Source of the DNA: Nocardia sp. CNY236
GTDB taxonomy: Bacteria > Actinomycetota > Actinomycetes > Mycobacteriales > Mycobacteriaceae
Length of the DNA: 64,000 nt
Assembly: GCF_000482385.1 (NCBI RefSeq)
Contig: NZ_AXVD01000003.1
Span: 186,001 to 250,000, forward strand
Reading direction: 5' to 3'
Numbering within the stretch: position 1 is the stretch's first letter; each line of letters starts with the position of its first letter. Positions 26,679-35,023 of this stretch are shown here, one piece after another. The translations under genes and the position numbers were made by a program. The notes beneath the pieces are model-generated. The model did no database searches and was not told the DNA's origin. It was given only the letters and a program-made list of their open reading frames with translations.

Positions 26679-27542
26679 GTGCGGAGTCTGCTGGAGCCGG
26701 TACGGCGGGGCAAATACACCCCCGTGCGGCAGCTCACGAATCAGGACCTGACCCAGGTGCTGCGCGTGCTGGATGCCGATCCCGTGGCCTCGTGCATGGT
26801 CGCTGCCCGGCTGCAAGAGTCCGGTGTGGACGACCGGTACGGTCAGGGCGAGCTGTGGACCAGAGGCGGCCCGGAGGAGTCGATGTGCTTCTCGGGCGCC
26901 AACCTGGTGCCGCTACTGGGTGACCAGGATGCGCTGCGGGGGTTTGCCGACCGGGCGATTCGGTGGCCACGCCGATGTTCGTCGGTGGTGGGGCGCAGAG
27001 AACTGGCCTTGCCGCTGTGGGAGATGTTGGCGGCTCACTGGGGTCCCGAACGTGAGGTGCGCGCGGACCAGCCGCTGCTCGCGCTCGGTCGGCCGCCAGT
27101 GGTCGCGCCCGACCCAGAGGTTCGCCGGGTGCGCCCGGACGAACTCGACTGCTATCTGCCGGCCGCAATCGCCATGTTCATCGCGGAGGTCGGGGTCGAT
27201 CCGCGCGCCAGCGACGGCGGACGCGGCTATCGCCGGCGCATGCAGAGCCTGATCGATTCCGGCCGCGCGTGGGCTCGATTCGAGGACGGTGAGGTCGTTT
27301 TCAAGGCCGAGGTCGGCGCTCTGTCCCACCGCACCGGCCAGATCCAAGGGGTGTGGGTGCATCCAGCACATCGTGGGAAGGGGCGCGGCACGGCCGGCAT
27401 CGCTGCGATCGCGAACGCGGTGGTCGCCTCCGGCCGCACAGCCAGCCTGTATGTGAACGACTACAACCGGATCGCGCGGCGCGCCTACCGCACGGTCGGC
27501 TTCCGTCAGATCGCGACATTCGCCACCGTCCTGGTCGACTGA
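26679..27542 (+). CDS. GNAT-family acetyltransferase with DUF4081 N-terminal domain (Rv2867c-like)
   Basis: 287 residues. The N-terminal half (LLEPVRRGKYTPVRQL...VASCMVAARLQESG...) matches the DUF4081 module that precedes a GNAT fold; the C-terminal half has the acetyl-CoA loop VHPAHRGKGRGTAGI (RGKGxG) and SLYVNDYNRIARRAYRTVGF. The substrate is unknown. The GTG at 26679 matches the family start (VRSLLEPV); the frame is open 48 bases further up. Four bases separate it from the PBP lipoprotein gene, as in mycobacteria, so an envelope-linked job is possible. Confidence 0.88.
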   Translation: MRSLLEPVRRGKYTPVRQLTNQDLTQVLRVLDADPVASCMVAARLQESGVDDRYGQGELWTRGGPEESMCFSGANLVPLLGDQDALRGFADRAIRWPRRCSSVVGRRELALPLWEMLAAHWGPEREVRADQPLLALGRPPVVAPDPEVRRVRPDELDCYLPAAIAMFIAEVGVDPRASDGGRGYRRRMQSLIDSGRAWARFEDGEVVFKAEVGALSHRTGQIQGVWVHPAHRGKGRGTAGIAAIANAVVASGRTASLYVNDYNRIARRAYRTVGFRQIATFATVLVD

Positions 27543-27546
27543 TCGC

Positions 27547-29403
27547 GTGCGCGCACGGGGAACGTCCGGACTGCCGCGGACACGTGCCGAACAGCGAACA
27601 CCGGCATGGAAGCGGATGTCGACACCGATACTGTCGCTTCTGGCTGTCGTGGTGCTCGTGGTGTCCGGTGCCGGATGTGTGCGTGGGACCCAAGGGCCGG
27701 TACCGGTGGCGGATGCGTTCGTACAAGCGTTCGCCGAGCGCAGAGTGGAATTCGCCGCCGAACTGACCACCGCGCCGGAGCGAGCCGGCCCAGCGCTGGG
27801 GTCTACCTGGGATCAGTTGCAAGCCGACGGGCTCGTTGCGCGCACCGGTGCGGCGCAGGTGAGCGGTGACACCGCGACCGTCGAGTACACCTATGAATGG
27901 CGGCTGCCGAAGAATCGACTGTGGAGCTACTCGGGCCGCCTGCGTATGGGGCGCAACGAGGGGCGCTGGGTGGTCCGATGGACGTCGTCCAGCATCCATC
28001 CCAGACTCGGAGATACCCAGACCATGGCGTTGCGGAGCACTCCGGCCCCGCGGGCACGGGTCAATGAGCAGTCCGGGAGTGATGTATTGGTACCGGGTAC
28101 AGTATCTCGCGTCTCCTTCAGCGCCATGCAGGCCCCGGATGCCGTGTCCGTGGCCACGACGTTGGCCGCGGTATTGCACCGTGCCGACCGGCCGATGACG
28201 GCCCACTCGATCCTCGCCGCCGCCGAATCGTCCCCGGACGCCTACACCGTCGCTGTGCTGGGCGAATCCGAATCCCGTGCTGTGACTGCCGATCTCATCG
28301 GACTGCCCGGCGTCACGGTGACCCAGGAATGGGACCTGGTTCCCACCGATCGCGAATTCGCCCCCGCGCTGCTCGCCCAGGTGCGTGAGACACTGATCAC
28401 CGAAGTGGACGGCACAGCCGGGTGGAGTGTGGTCACCATGACCGCGAACGGTGCTGAGACGGGCGTGTTGACAGATGTGCCGCCGCGGCCGGCGCCGTCG
28501 TTCTCCTCGAGTATCGATCGTGGGGTGCAGAATGCCGCTCAGCAGGCAGTCGATTCGCGTTCCGAACAGGCTGTGATGGTGTTGCTGCGCCCCTCCACCG
28601 GCGCCATCCTGGCGGTGGCCCAAAACGAGGCGGCCGACCGCGACGGACCGATCGCACTGCTGGGACTGTATCCACCCGGCTCGGTATTCAAGACCGTGAC
28701 CGCCGCTGCGGCATTGTCGGTGGGACGCGCCACACCGGATTCGATTCTGCCGTGTCCGAGCCGAATCGTCATCGGAGAACGAGTCATCCCCAACCACAAC
28801 CGGTTCGCCGCGGGAAACGTGTCGTTGACCACCGCGTACGAGCAATCGTGCAATACGTCGTTCGCCGTACTCGCCAGTGAACTGCCGGGTTCGGCGCTGC
28901 ACGACGCAGCGGCGCAACTCGGTGTGGGACCGCGCTATTCGATCGTCGGGGCGCCGACTGCCTCTGGTTCGGTCCCGCTGGCCGATGACCTCGTCCAGCG
29001 CATCGAGGACGGCATCGGTCAGGGCAAGGTGGTGGTCAGTCCATTCGCCATGGCGCTGATGGCAGCGACCGTCGCCCTCGGCGCGGTGCCTGTGCCCTAC
29101 CTGATCGACGGGCGTCCCACCGAGGTCGACGGGACCCGCCCCGCCCCGGCGCCGGACGTGATCGAGGGGTTGCGGCTGATGATGCGCGCAGTGGTGACCG
29201 GCGGCACCGCCGAGCGGATCGCGGATCAGGGGCAGGTGTACGGAAAGACCGGCGAAGCGGAAACAGAGGGCGCCTCGCACTCGTGGTTCGTCGGCTTTCG
29301 CGGTGACATCGCGTTTGCCACGCTGTTGGTTGCGGGCGGCAATTCCGACAATGCCGTCGACGTGACGCGACAGATGCTCGCGGCACTGCCTGCCGGATAC
29401 TGA
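27547..29403 (+). CDS. Penicillin-binding lipoprotein (Rv2864c-like transpeptidase)
   Basis: Class B PBP-type D,D-transpeptidase anchored by lipid. Signal sequence ILSLLAVVVLVVSGAGC with the lipid-attached Cys, an NTF2-like MecA-N domain (about 45-160), a dimerisation domain, and the transpeptidase domain with GSVFK (Ser about 379, Lys 382), QSCNTS (SxN about 434) and YGKTGEAE (KTG about 567). Order and motifs match what I recall of Rv2864c. The GTG at 27547 keeps the basic residues (WKR) that a signal peptide needs; an ATG at 27616 would lose them. It starts 4 bp after the GNAT gene, so they are probably co-transcribed. Likely beta-lactam target in peptidoglycan synthesis. Confidence 0.93.
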   Translation: MRARGTSGLPRTRAEQRTPAWKRMSTPILSLLAVVVLVVSGAGCVRGTQGPVPVADAFVQAFAERRVEFAAELTTAPERAGPALGSTWDQLQADGLVARTGAAQVSGDTATVEYTYEWRLPKNRLWSYSGRLRMGRNEGRWVVRWTSSSIHPRLGDTQTMALRSTPAPRARVNEQSGSDVLVPGTVSRVSFSAMQAPDAVSVATTLAAVLHRADRPMTAHSILAAAESSPDAYTVAVLGESESRAVTADLIGLPGVTVTQEWDLVPTDREFAPALLAQVRETLITEVDGTAGWSVVTMTANGAETGVLTDVPPRPAPSFSSSIDRGVQNAAQQAVDSRSEQAVMVLLRPSTGAILAVAQNEAADRDGPIALLGLYPPGSVFKTVTAAAALSVGRATPDSILPCPSRIVIGERVIPNHNRFAAGNVSLTTAYEQSCNTSFAVLASELPGSALHDAAAQLGVGPRYSIVGAPTASGSVPLADDLVQRIEDGIGQGKVVVSPFAMALMAATVALGAVPVPYLIDGRPTEVDGTRPAPAPDVIEGLRLMMRAVVTGGTAERIADQGQVYGKTGEAETEGASHSWFVGFRGDIAFATLLVAGGNSDNAVDVTRQMLAALPAGY

Positions 29404-29478
29404 TCGGCGCATTGCGAGGCGTGTGCCTCATCACAGTGGGTCGGCCGGCTGGCTGTCGCGGCAGTCGAAGCTCGACAA

Positions 29479-30537
29479 TCACTGCCGCGTGGCAGAGGTG
29501 ATCACCAGGTGTTCCAAGCCCGCTGTCCGGTCGGAGTGTCCGTTGATTCGAACAACCGCTATGAACTCACGATCGCCGGTGCGCTGTTGTAGCGGAGTCC
29601 AATGGTTGGCAAGGTACCAGCCCGCCCCGGCCGTGCCGCGCGGTCCCAAGCCCGCGCAATATATCCAGTACCGACCGGGGTGCCGTTGTGGGTTGGGTCG
29701 AACGCGGGCGATGATGCCGAGAGGTCGTTCGTCGCTGGAGTCGTACCGGCTGCCATCGATGAGCTGCAGATGTGCGGCGCAGCGGCGGTTCTCGGTCGCC
29801 TCGAGGCGCACTGTGAACAGTGGGGGTTCGACGGTTCGGAGGTAGACGTGCGTACAGTGGCGGCCGCTCAAGCCGAAACTGATGTAGGAGCGATCTCGGT
29901 GTGCGGCGACAGCGCGGTCGTTCTGCACGGTCGTGGGGATGGCGGTATGACGCTGGAGGAGGGCGAACACGTACAGTAGTCCGCGGAAATCGTCCTCCGC
30001 CACCACCGACGTCGCGGCCAGTTCTCGTCTCGGGTATATCAGGGTGGCTCCGCTGGTGGCCATTTCCGCGCCGAGGAACGCTTCGAGTCGAACCTCGGAA
30101 TCCGATGGATCTCGTGCCGGCGGTCGGACACCGGTCGAGGTCGCCTCGGCCACCTGAAACAACGCATCGACCGTCCAGCCCGGAAACATCCGCTCCAGCA
30201 CCCGGCGGTGATAGTCCCGGGGAAGCCCGATCATCCTGCCCGACAACCACTGATAATACTGTGCCTTTGCTGGTCCATGGCCCGGCGGCATCGGCGGGTC
30301 GAGTTGCTGGGCGCATCTGTCGTACATGGACAGAAAGTCCGCGTGTCGGGTCAGATGACGTTCCGCCAGCAGTACCTTGAGCACGGTCGCCAACGTCGAT
30401 CCCTCGCCTCTGCAGCCATTGTTCACGGTGGCGGAGAGTCGGCGTCGCCGTGGTGCTGGTTCCTCCGCACCGGGAGCACCCGATTCCGCTGGTGGCCCGG
30501 TCCTTTCCATTAACGCCCGACACCGATTTCTCGGCAA
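29479..30537 (-). CDS. HTH-type protein with unidentified C-terminal domain
   Basis: About 350 residues. The part at 50-130 (LATVLKVLLAERHLTRHADFLSMYDR... YYQWLSGRMIGLPRDYHRRVLERMFPGWTVDALF) resembles actinobacterial XRE-like HTH proteins with the 'QWLSGxxxGLP...VLExMFPGWTVxxLF' pattern. The C-terminal half (about 150-340) has a regular pattern: FRGLLYVFALLQ, YISFGLSGR, LGIIARVRPNP, YWIYCAGLGPRGTAGAGWYLANHW. The Gly-rich AGLGPRGTAGAGWYL suggests a ligand-binding alpha/beta domain, but I do not recognise the family. The start is uncertain (ATGs at 30537 and 30510, later GTGs possible). First gene of the accessory block, convergent with the PBP gene. Confidence 0.72.
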   Translation of the reverse strand: MPRNRCRALMERTGPPAESGAPGAEEPAPRRRRLSATVNNGCRGEGSTLATVLKVLLAERHLTRHADFLSMYDRCAQQLDPPMPPGHGPAKAQYYQWLSGRMIGLPRDYHRRVLERMFPGWTVDALFQVAEATSTGVRPPARDPSDSEVRLEAFLGAEMATSGATLIYPRRELAATSVVAEDDFRGLLYVFALLQRHTAIPTTVQNDRAVAAHRDRSYISFGLSGRHCTHVYLRTVEPPLFTVRLEATENRRCAAHLQLIDGSRYDSSDERPLGIIARVRPNPQRHPGRYWIYCAGLGPRGTAGAGWYLANHWTPLQQRTGDREFIAVVRINGHSDRTAGLEHLVITSATRQ

Positions 30538-30609
30538 TGTGTCAGACGATCCGTTTTCGTCTGTTGTTCGGATCGTTGCCGGGCGGTCGAGGGCGACTGG
30601 TGGGTGGGG

Positions 30610-31107
30610 TCAGTCGCGATGCAGCGTGGCGGCGAGATGGTGTTGTAACGGTTCGCCTACCGCAGCCATGCGCAAGGTGTATTCCAGGGTGTTGCCGGAC
30701 AGGTGGATCGAGCGGCCGAGGGAGGTCACGAGTTTTGCTGTGCTGCTGCAGCCGATACTGGTGGACGACAATTCCAGGCGTATCGAATCGCGCTCGACGA
30801 ACAGTGCGCCCTCACAGATTTCGGTGATCCCGGTCGGATGGGCGAGGATCCATTCGATACGGTCGGGGCGAGGGCAACGCACATAGCCGGTCTCGGCGTG
30901 CAGGGGTCTGCCGTCGTCGGCGGCGCGAGTCTGTTGCCGGTAGGTGAGGAATGGTCGGCCGAGATGGCCGAACCATATCTGTTCGACATAGCCGAACGGT
31001 CGAATGGTTGGGTACCGTCCGTTTCCGGCTCCGCGCCAGGTGCCGAGCAGGGGAGCGAGTTGGGCGATCTCGGGGTGCGGTGCGACAGGAGGCTGGGGTT
31101 CCACCAC
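30610..31107 (-). CDS. Nitrobindin-type heme-binding beta-barrel protein
   Basis: 165 residues of the DUF1794/nitrobindin (FABP-like) family, which bind ferric heme and handle NO or peroxynitrite. It has the N-terminal signature LLGTWRGAGNGRYPTI (21-35, GxWxGxGxGxYPTI), FGYVEQIWFGHLGRPFLTYRQ, HAETGYVR and the C-terminal LQHHLAATLHR that contains the heme-ligating His. The GTG at 31107 is supported by TAGGCT exactly 7 nt upstream on the same strand. Upstream of it runs a divergent lipoprotein gene. Mycobacteria carry homologues elsewhere in the genome. Confidence 0.88.
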   Translation of the reverse strand: MVEPQPPVAPHPEIAQLAPLLGTWRGAGNGRYPTIRPFGYVEQIWFGHLGRPFLTYRQQTRAADDGRPLHAETGYVRCPRPDRIEWILAHPTGITEICEGALFVERDSIRLELSSTSIGCSSTAKLVTSLGRSIHLSGNTLEYTLRMAAVGEPLQHHLAATLHRD

Positions 31108-31114
31108 AGCCGAC

Positions 31115-31120
31115 AGCCTA
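31115..31120 (-). promoter_or_regulatory. Candidate -10 element for leaderless nitrobindin gene
   Basis: On the minus strand this reads TAGGCT, followed by 7 nt and the GTG at 31107. No Shine-Dalgarno sequence lies between. Confidence 0.4.
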
Positions 31121-31222
31121 ACTCGGTTTCGCCGACCGCGGCCGCTACTTCCGTGAGTGTCCCACGCTAGGGTTGGGGTCGCCTTGTCACCGTTGTGGTG
31201 TGGTCGGAAAGGAATCGAGAAC

Positions 31223-32584
31223 TTGAACGGACGTTGGAATGCGCGCCGCGGCACCGAGATTCGGTCGTGGGTCCGAAGTGGATCGTTGCGCGTGTCGGCG
31301 TTGGGACTCACGCTGGTTGTTGCCGTTGCCTGCTCGGACTCGACGCCGGAGGAGGTGGCTGCGCTCGATGGCAACGAGTACGTCCGGACCGATCTCGCGG
31401 CCAACGACGAACAGTACGATGCGCAATACACCCTCCCGGACATGGTGCGCGCGTGGGGGCTGGCCAGCCGACCCGAGGGTATGGGGGGCCACTTCTGGGT
31501 GGGCGCCGGCGGTGCGTCGTTCCAGTTCGTGGGTGACGTCACCGAGTCGTCGGACGATGGCGTGCAGACGCTCTCGCGCGACCCCTTGCAACTGGTCACC
31601 GTTCCTGGTGCCGACGCCGATATCTCGGATACCCGCGCAGGCACAACGACTGCGGTGGTCTACAACCCGGCACCGGTCGTGTCCGACATGTTCTTCGTCC
31701 GAGACCAGCCGGTCGCGGCAGAATTCGGACCGCTGAACGGTTCGGCACGGTATATATTCGCTACCGATTCGGGCAGAATCTCGGCGTGGACCGAACAGGG
31801 TTTCGAGGGGCGGATCGTGCATCACGACGGTCCAGCGACGCTGATCTTCGACGGTCACCCGCACGGGATGCGGTTCTTCGGCCTGGCGCTGACTCCGTCC
31901 GGAGACCAGTTGTTGGCCGCCGACTTCGGTTCCGAGCCACAGATTCGTACATTCGACAAGAATTGGCAACTGATTCCGACCAGTGGCTTCGCCAATCCAT
32001 TCGCCACCGGTGACGCAATCGACCCCGCTGATCCGGAGAAGGGAAAAAGGGCGGTGCCCGGCGATCTCGCGCCCTTCAACGTCGTGACCATCGGTGACCG
32101 CGTGTTCGTCACCTATGCCACGACTCGGATCGACGAGAACGAGGCTACCGATTTCGCTGCTGGTGAGCCGGATTCGTTGAACCGCAGTGCGGAGCACGAT
32201 GCGAACGGGAAGCCGAACAACGGCAAGGTCGCCGAGTTCGACGCCACCGGCAAGCTGGTGCGCATCTTGGACGACGACCAGCGCTTGAACACGCCGTGGG
32301 CCGTAGCCATCGCGCCCGACGATTTCGGTCCACTCGGTGGTGCCCTGTTGGTCGGCAATACCGGCGGCGCCGGGCAGGTGCTCGCCTATGACGACACCAC
32401 GGGTACGTTCACCGATTATCTCCGCGACGCCGAGGGCGAGCCGATTGCCATCGAAGGCCTGGGGGCGTTGATGTTCGGAAATGGCGAGAGCCTGGGTGAC
32501 GTCGATTCGTTGTACTTCACGTCGGGACCCGACGATGGTGAGGACGGGTTGTTCGGCAGGCTTCGTCCGGCGCAGGCGCGCTGA
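31223..32584 (+). CDS. TIGR03118-like beta-propeller lipoprotein
   Basis: Secreted or lipid-anchored protein of about 453 residues. The N-terminus has basic residues, a hydrophobic core (VSALGLTLVVAVAC) and a probable lipid Cys at 37. The mature part (NEYVRTDLAANDEQYDAQYTLPDMVRAWGLA...) shows repeated propeller-like segments such as ARYIFATDSGRISAW, FGLALTPSGDQLLAADFG, PFNVVTIGDRVFVTYA, GKVAEFDATGKLVR and TPWAVAIAPDDFGPLGGALLVGN, typical of the TIGR03118 family. Function unknown. A TTG at 31223 follows AAAGGAA (31207-31213) and is the best start; the ATG at 31157 is possible. Divergent from nitrobindin. Confidence 0.8.
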   Translation: MNGRWNARRGTEIRSWVRSGSLRVSALGLTLVVAVACSDSTPEEVAALDGNEYVRTDLAANDEQYDAQYTLPDMVRAWGLASRPEGMGGHFWVGAGGASFQFVGDVTESSDDGVQTLSRDPLQLVTVPGADADISDTRAGTTTAVVYNPAPVVSDMFFVRDQPVAAEFGPLNGSARYIFATDSGRISAWTEQGFEGRIVHHDGPATLIFDGHPHGMRFFGLALTPSGDQLLAADFGSEPQIRTFDKNWQLIPTSGFANPFATGDAIDPADPEKGKRAVPGDLAPFNVVTIGDRVFVTYATTRIDENEATDFAAGEPDSLNRSAEHDANGKPNNGKVAEFDATGKLVRILDDDQRLNTPWAVAIAPDDFGPLGGALLVGNTGGAGQVLAYDDTTGTFTDYLRDAEGEPIAIEGLGALMFGNGESLGDVDSLYFTSGPDDGEDGLFGRLRPAQAR

Positions 32585-32972
32585 CCCGAGCGTGTGGCTC
32601 GGGCAACCCCGGCGCGGGCCACACCTGACCGGCTTCCTTCCGCGCGCTGGGTGATGTTCGGTGGACCGCTCACGGATCGCCGAGGGGTCGTGCGACGCCT
32701 TCGCCCGACACGCCGGCGATTGGCTGGCACGCCGCCCCATGGCTCGCCTTCTTGACAATGCCGCCGCCATAGCGGAAAGCATGTGGTCACTGGATATTTG
32801 CCATAGATTGCGCCCAGCCGGACTGCGCCGAAGACCGGTATGGCCGGCGTGTCGAGAGATCGAAGTATGTGAAACCGATACGGAACAAGCCGATGTCGGT
32901 CACGCTGGGTGTATGTGGAGGTTCCGGCAATGCCGCAACACCGGCGCAACGAAGCATCTGGGGGTGTCGAGC

Positions 32973-33425
32973 GTGGATCAGACCTCCGAGAACTGGACGA
33001 TCCCCGACAAAGAGCCGCTGTTGGCAGCCTGTCGTGGCTTGCCGCATGTCGATCATCCGATGCTCGAGGCGGCCGGAGAACTGGCTGCGTTGCACCGGAC
33101 TCGGGAGCATACCCCGGCTGCCCGATGCGGGCCGTTCGACCGTAGACGGGTGCAACTGGCGCGCGGAATCGATCGGTGGGTGACTCTGGCGACGCCGGTG
33201 CCGCCTGCGGTGGCGCCGGAACATTCGGAAACCGTGGGGAGAGTGGTCGATCGGCTGGCCATGCTCAGCGCTCAGGTGTTCGTGGGACTGGCGTGTGCGC
33301 CGGAAGCGGTCTTCTACGAGGCGTCGATCCAGCTCGGTGAACTGGCAGACGGATACCAGGATCTCGTCGACGACCTCCGTGTCGGGGCCAGGCGACTACC
33401 CGAGGAGTACTACGACCGCTGGTAG
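32973..33425 (+). CDS. DUF4254 protein, copy 1
   Basis: About 150 residues. The family shape is seen in LLAACRGLPHVDHPMLEAAGELAALHRTREH..., FDRRRVQLARGIDRWV, ETVGRVVDRLAMLSAQVF and the C-terminal QLGELADGYQDLVDDLRVGARRLPEEYY. A second, related gene lies at 41822-42265; both end in the same ELxDGYxDLVxDxxxGxRRLPE motif. The role of DUF4254 is unknown; I recall it near glycan or sugar genes in some bacteria, which is weak evidence. The GTG at 32973 gives a length matching the second copy; the frame is open about 300 bp upstream without similarity. Confidence 0.78.
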   Translation: MDQTSENWTIPDKEPLLAACRGLPHVDHPMLEAAGELAALHRTREHTPAARCGPFDRRRVQLARGIDRWVTLATPVPPAVAPEHSETVGRVVDRLAMLSAQVFVGLACAPEAVFYEASIQLGELADGYQDLVDDLRVGARRLPEEYYDRW

Positions 33426-33439
33426 CCGAGCGATCTGTG

Positions 33440-33937
33440 CTATCGGCCCCACCCGAACAGCCGGAACGAGCGACGGCGCCGCCGTGGCAACGAGGCATAC
33501 ACCATGGTCATGTCGGCGAACATTTCCGCCTCCCGCTCCTGGTCGGCGTCGAGGTCGGCGCGGCCGAGTACATCGTCGACCGAGTGCAGCGAGATCGATG
33601 ACGAGACCATGGCTGTGGACGACGGCCGCGAGTCGGCGCTGCGCTGCTGCGTTCGTTGGTGGTTCAGCAGCATATGGCCGATGACGTGCAGGATGGCGTG
33701 GTCGGCGGTGTGGCCGATCGCTGCGGCGTCGTACACGATGACATCGTCGTGTACGCGCGCCACCCACAGGCCGCCGCCGCAACCCGTGCCTGCCAGCGTC
33801 GATTCGGAAACGGGGTGCAGGCTGATGGAGCGACCGCGGTGTGTGGCCACCGAGGCCAGGTACGCGGTCAGGTTCCATGGATTGGGCAGGGGCACAGTTC
33901 GGGTCGCGTCCCCGAAACGGACTTCCATGCTGGCCAT
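33440..33937 (-). CDS. ImmA/IrrE-like protein with degenerate HExxH
   Basis: 165 residues resembling small actinobacterial IrrE/ImmA-type metalloproteases. The expected zinc motif appears as AILHVIGHMLLNH (His84, Val85, His88): the catalytic Glu of HExxH is Val. The downstream DADQEREAEMFADMTMVYA matches the third-ligand helix of the family (EREAExFA). So zinc may still bind but peptide cleavage is unlikely. A basic tail RRRRRSFRLFGWGR closes the protein. It lies 69 bp from the neighbouring HTH gene on the same strand, the usual regulator-protease pairing. ATGs at 33928 and 33958 are other possible starts. Confidence 0.68.
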   Translation of the reverse strand: MASMEVRFGDATRTVPLPNPWNLTAYLASVATHRGRSISLHPVSESTLAGTGCGGGLWVARVHDDVIVYDAAAIGHTADHAILHVIGHMLLNHQRTQQRSADSRPSSTAMVSSSISLHSVDDVLGRADLDADQEREAEMFADMTMVYASLPRRRRRSFRLFGWGR

Positions 33938-34006
33938 CGGAGCCCACCTTACCCACATCGCAGCCCATGGTCATCAGCGGAACCCCCGCCGAGAGAGTGG
34001 CCGCCG

Positions 34007-34867
34007 TCAGTCCATCCGCTGCATGGCGTCCACGATCATGCCCGCCGAATCGCGCGGACTCAGTGCCATCGCACGCAGTTGGTCGAAGATGACGCCGAAC
34101 CGTCGAATTTCGGTGTGCCCCTCGATCAGTTCGTCACCAGCAATGCCTTCGACGTACACCAGTTCGGGATCCGCTGGATCGGGGAAGTCCAGCAAGGTGA
34201 ATTGGCCCGCCATGCCGGGGTGCGCGCCTGCGTCGAACGGCAGGATCTGCAGAATCACATTCTTACGCTTGGTTTCTTGCAACAGGCGTTCGAGTTGGCC
34301 ACGCATCACCGAGGGGCCACCGATAGCACGTCGGATCGCCGCCTCGTCCATGATCACCCATAGCTCGAGCGGATCTTCTTTGGACAGGTTGGCGGCGCGA
34401 TCCATCCTGGCTTTCGCCCTGCTCTCCATGACGGCCGCTTCGAGCTTGGGCATCGAGGTGTCGATGACCGCGGTGGCATACTCATAGGTTTGCAAAAGCC
34501 CTGGGATGATCGAGGTTTGGTAGTGGCGCGCCGACAGCGCCTCGGCCTCGAAATTGATGAAGGCGGCGTATACCTCCGACACGCTGCCTTCGTAGGCGCG
34601 AGACATGCCGGGCTTCAACGCATCCGACAGCAGTTCCAACGCGTCGTCACGCTGGTCGTCGTCGATGCCGTACAAGTCCAGCATCGTGGTGAGGGTGCGA
34701 CGCTGCGGACGAGCTTGCGCGGTCTCGATCCGGTACAGCGTGGTGACATTGATTCCGGTCTGCGCGCTGACGTCTTCCTTACTGAGCTGGGCGCTTTCGC
34801 GCATTTCTTGCAGCAGCGCCGCGAGGCGCCGCAATCGGACGGTCAGGACGGTGCGTTTGCCTGCCAT
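34007..34867 (-). CDS. XRE-type HTH regulator with DUF5753 domain
   Basis: 286 residues. The N-terminal HTH (LRRLAALLQEMRESAQLSKEDVSAQTGINVTTLYRIETAQARPQRRTLTTMLDLY, about 10-66) is followed by the DUF5753 ligand or partner domain (FEAEALSARHYQTSIIPGLLQTYEYATAVI... ELWVIMDEAAIRRAIGGPSVMRGQLERLL...ILPFDAGAHPGMAGQFTLLDFPDP). Such regulators abound in Nocardia and Streptomyces and usually sit beside a DUF397 gene; here the partner is an ImmA-like gene instead. Its targets cannot be read. Upstream of a divergent-looking gap and then glmS on the same strand. Confidence 0.9.
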   Translation of the reverse strand: MAGKRTVLTVRLRRLAALLQEMRESAQLSKEDVSAQTGINVTTLYRIETAQARPQRRTLTTMLDLYGIDDDQRDDALELLSDALKPGMSRAYEGSVSEVYAAFINFEAEALSARHYQTSIIPGLLQTYEYATAVIDTSMPKLEAAVMESRAKARMDRAANLSKEDPLELWVIMDEAAIRRAIGGPSVMRGQLERLLQETKRKNVILQILPFDAGAHPGMAGQFTLLDFPDPADPELVYVEGIAGDELIEGHTEIRRFGVIFDQLRAMALSPRDSAGMIVDAMQRMD

Positions 34868-35023
34868 CAGAACAACCCCTTCGGTGGCATACGGCCCACG
34901 TACAGTGCATTCACGAGATTTGTGGGCGCAGTATCCGAGAATACCTCCAGTGATCTGCGTTATGGTCAGTGTTGTTCGAACGGTGCACGATCGGCCTCGA
35001 TCCGGTGGGGATCGACGTCGGGC

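Noticed and set aside
27301-29412. A 703-residue minus-strand frame opposite the GNAT and PBP lipoprotein genes
   Set aside because: Antisense of well-supported genes with strong catalytic motifs; composition is His/Arg/Gly-rich shadow coding.
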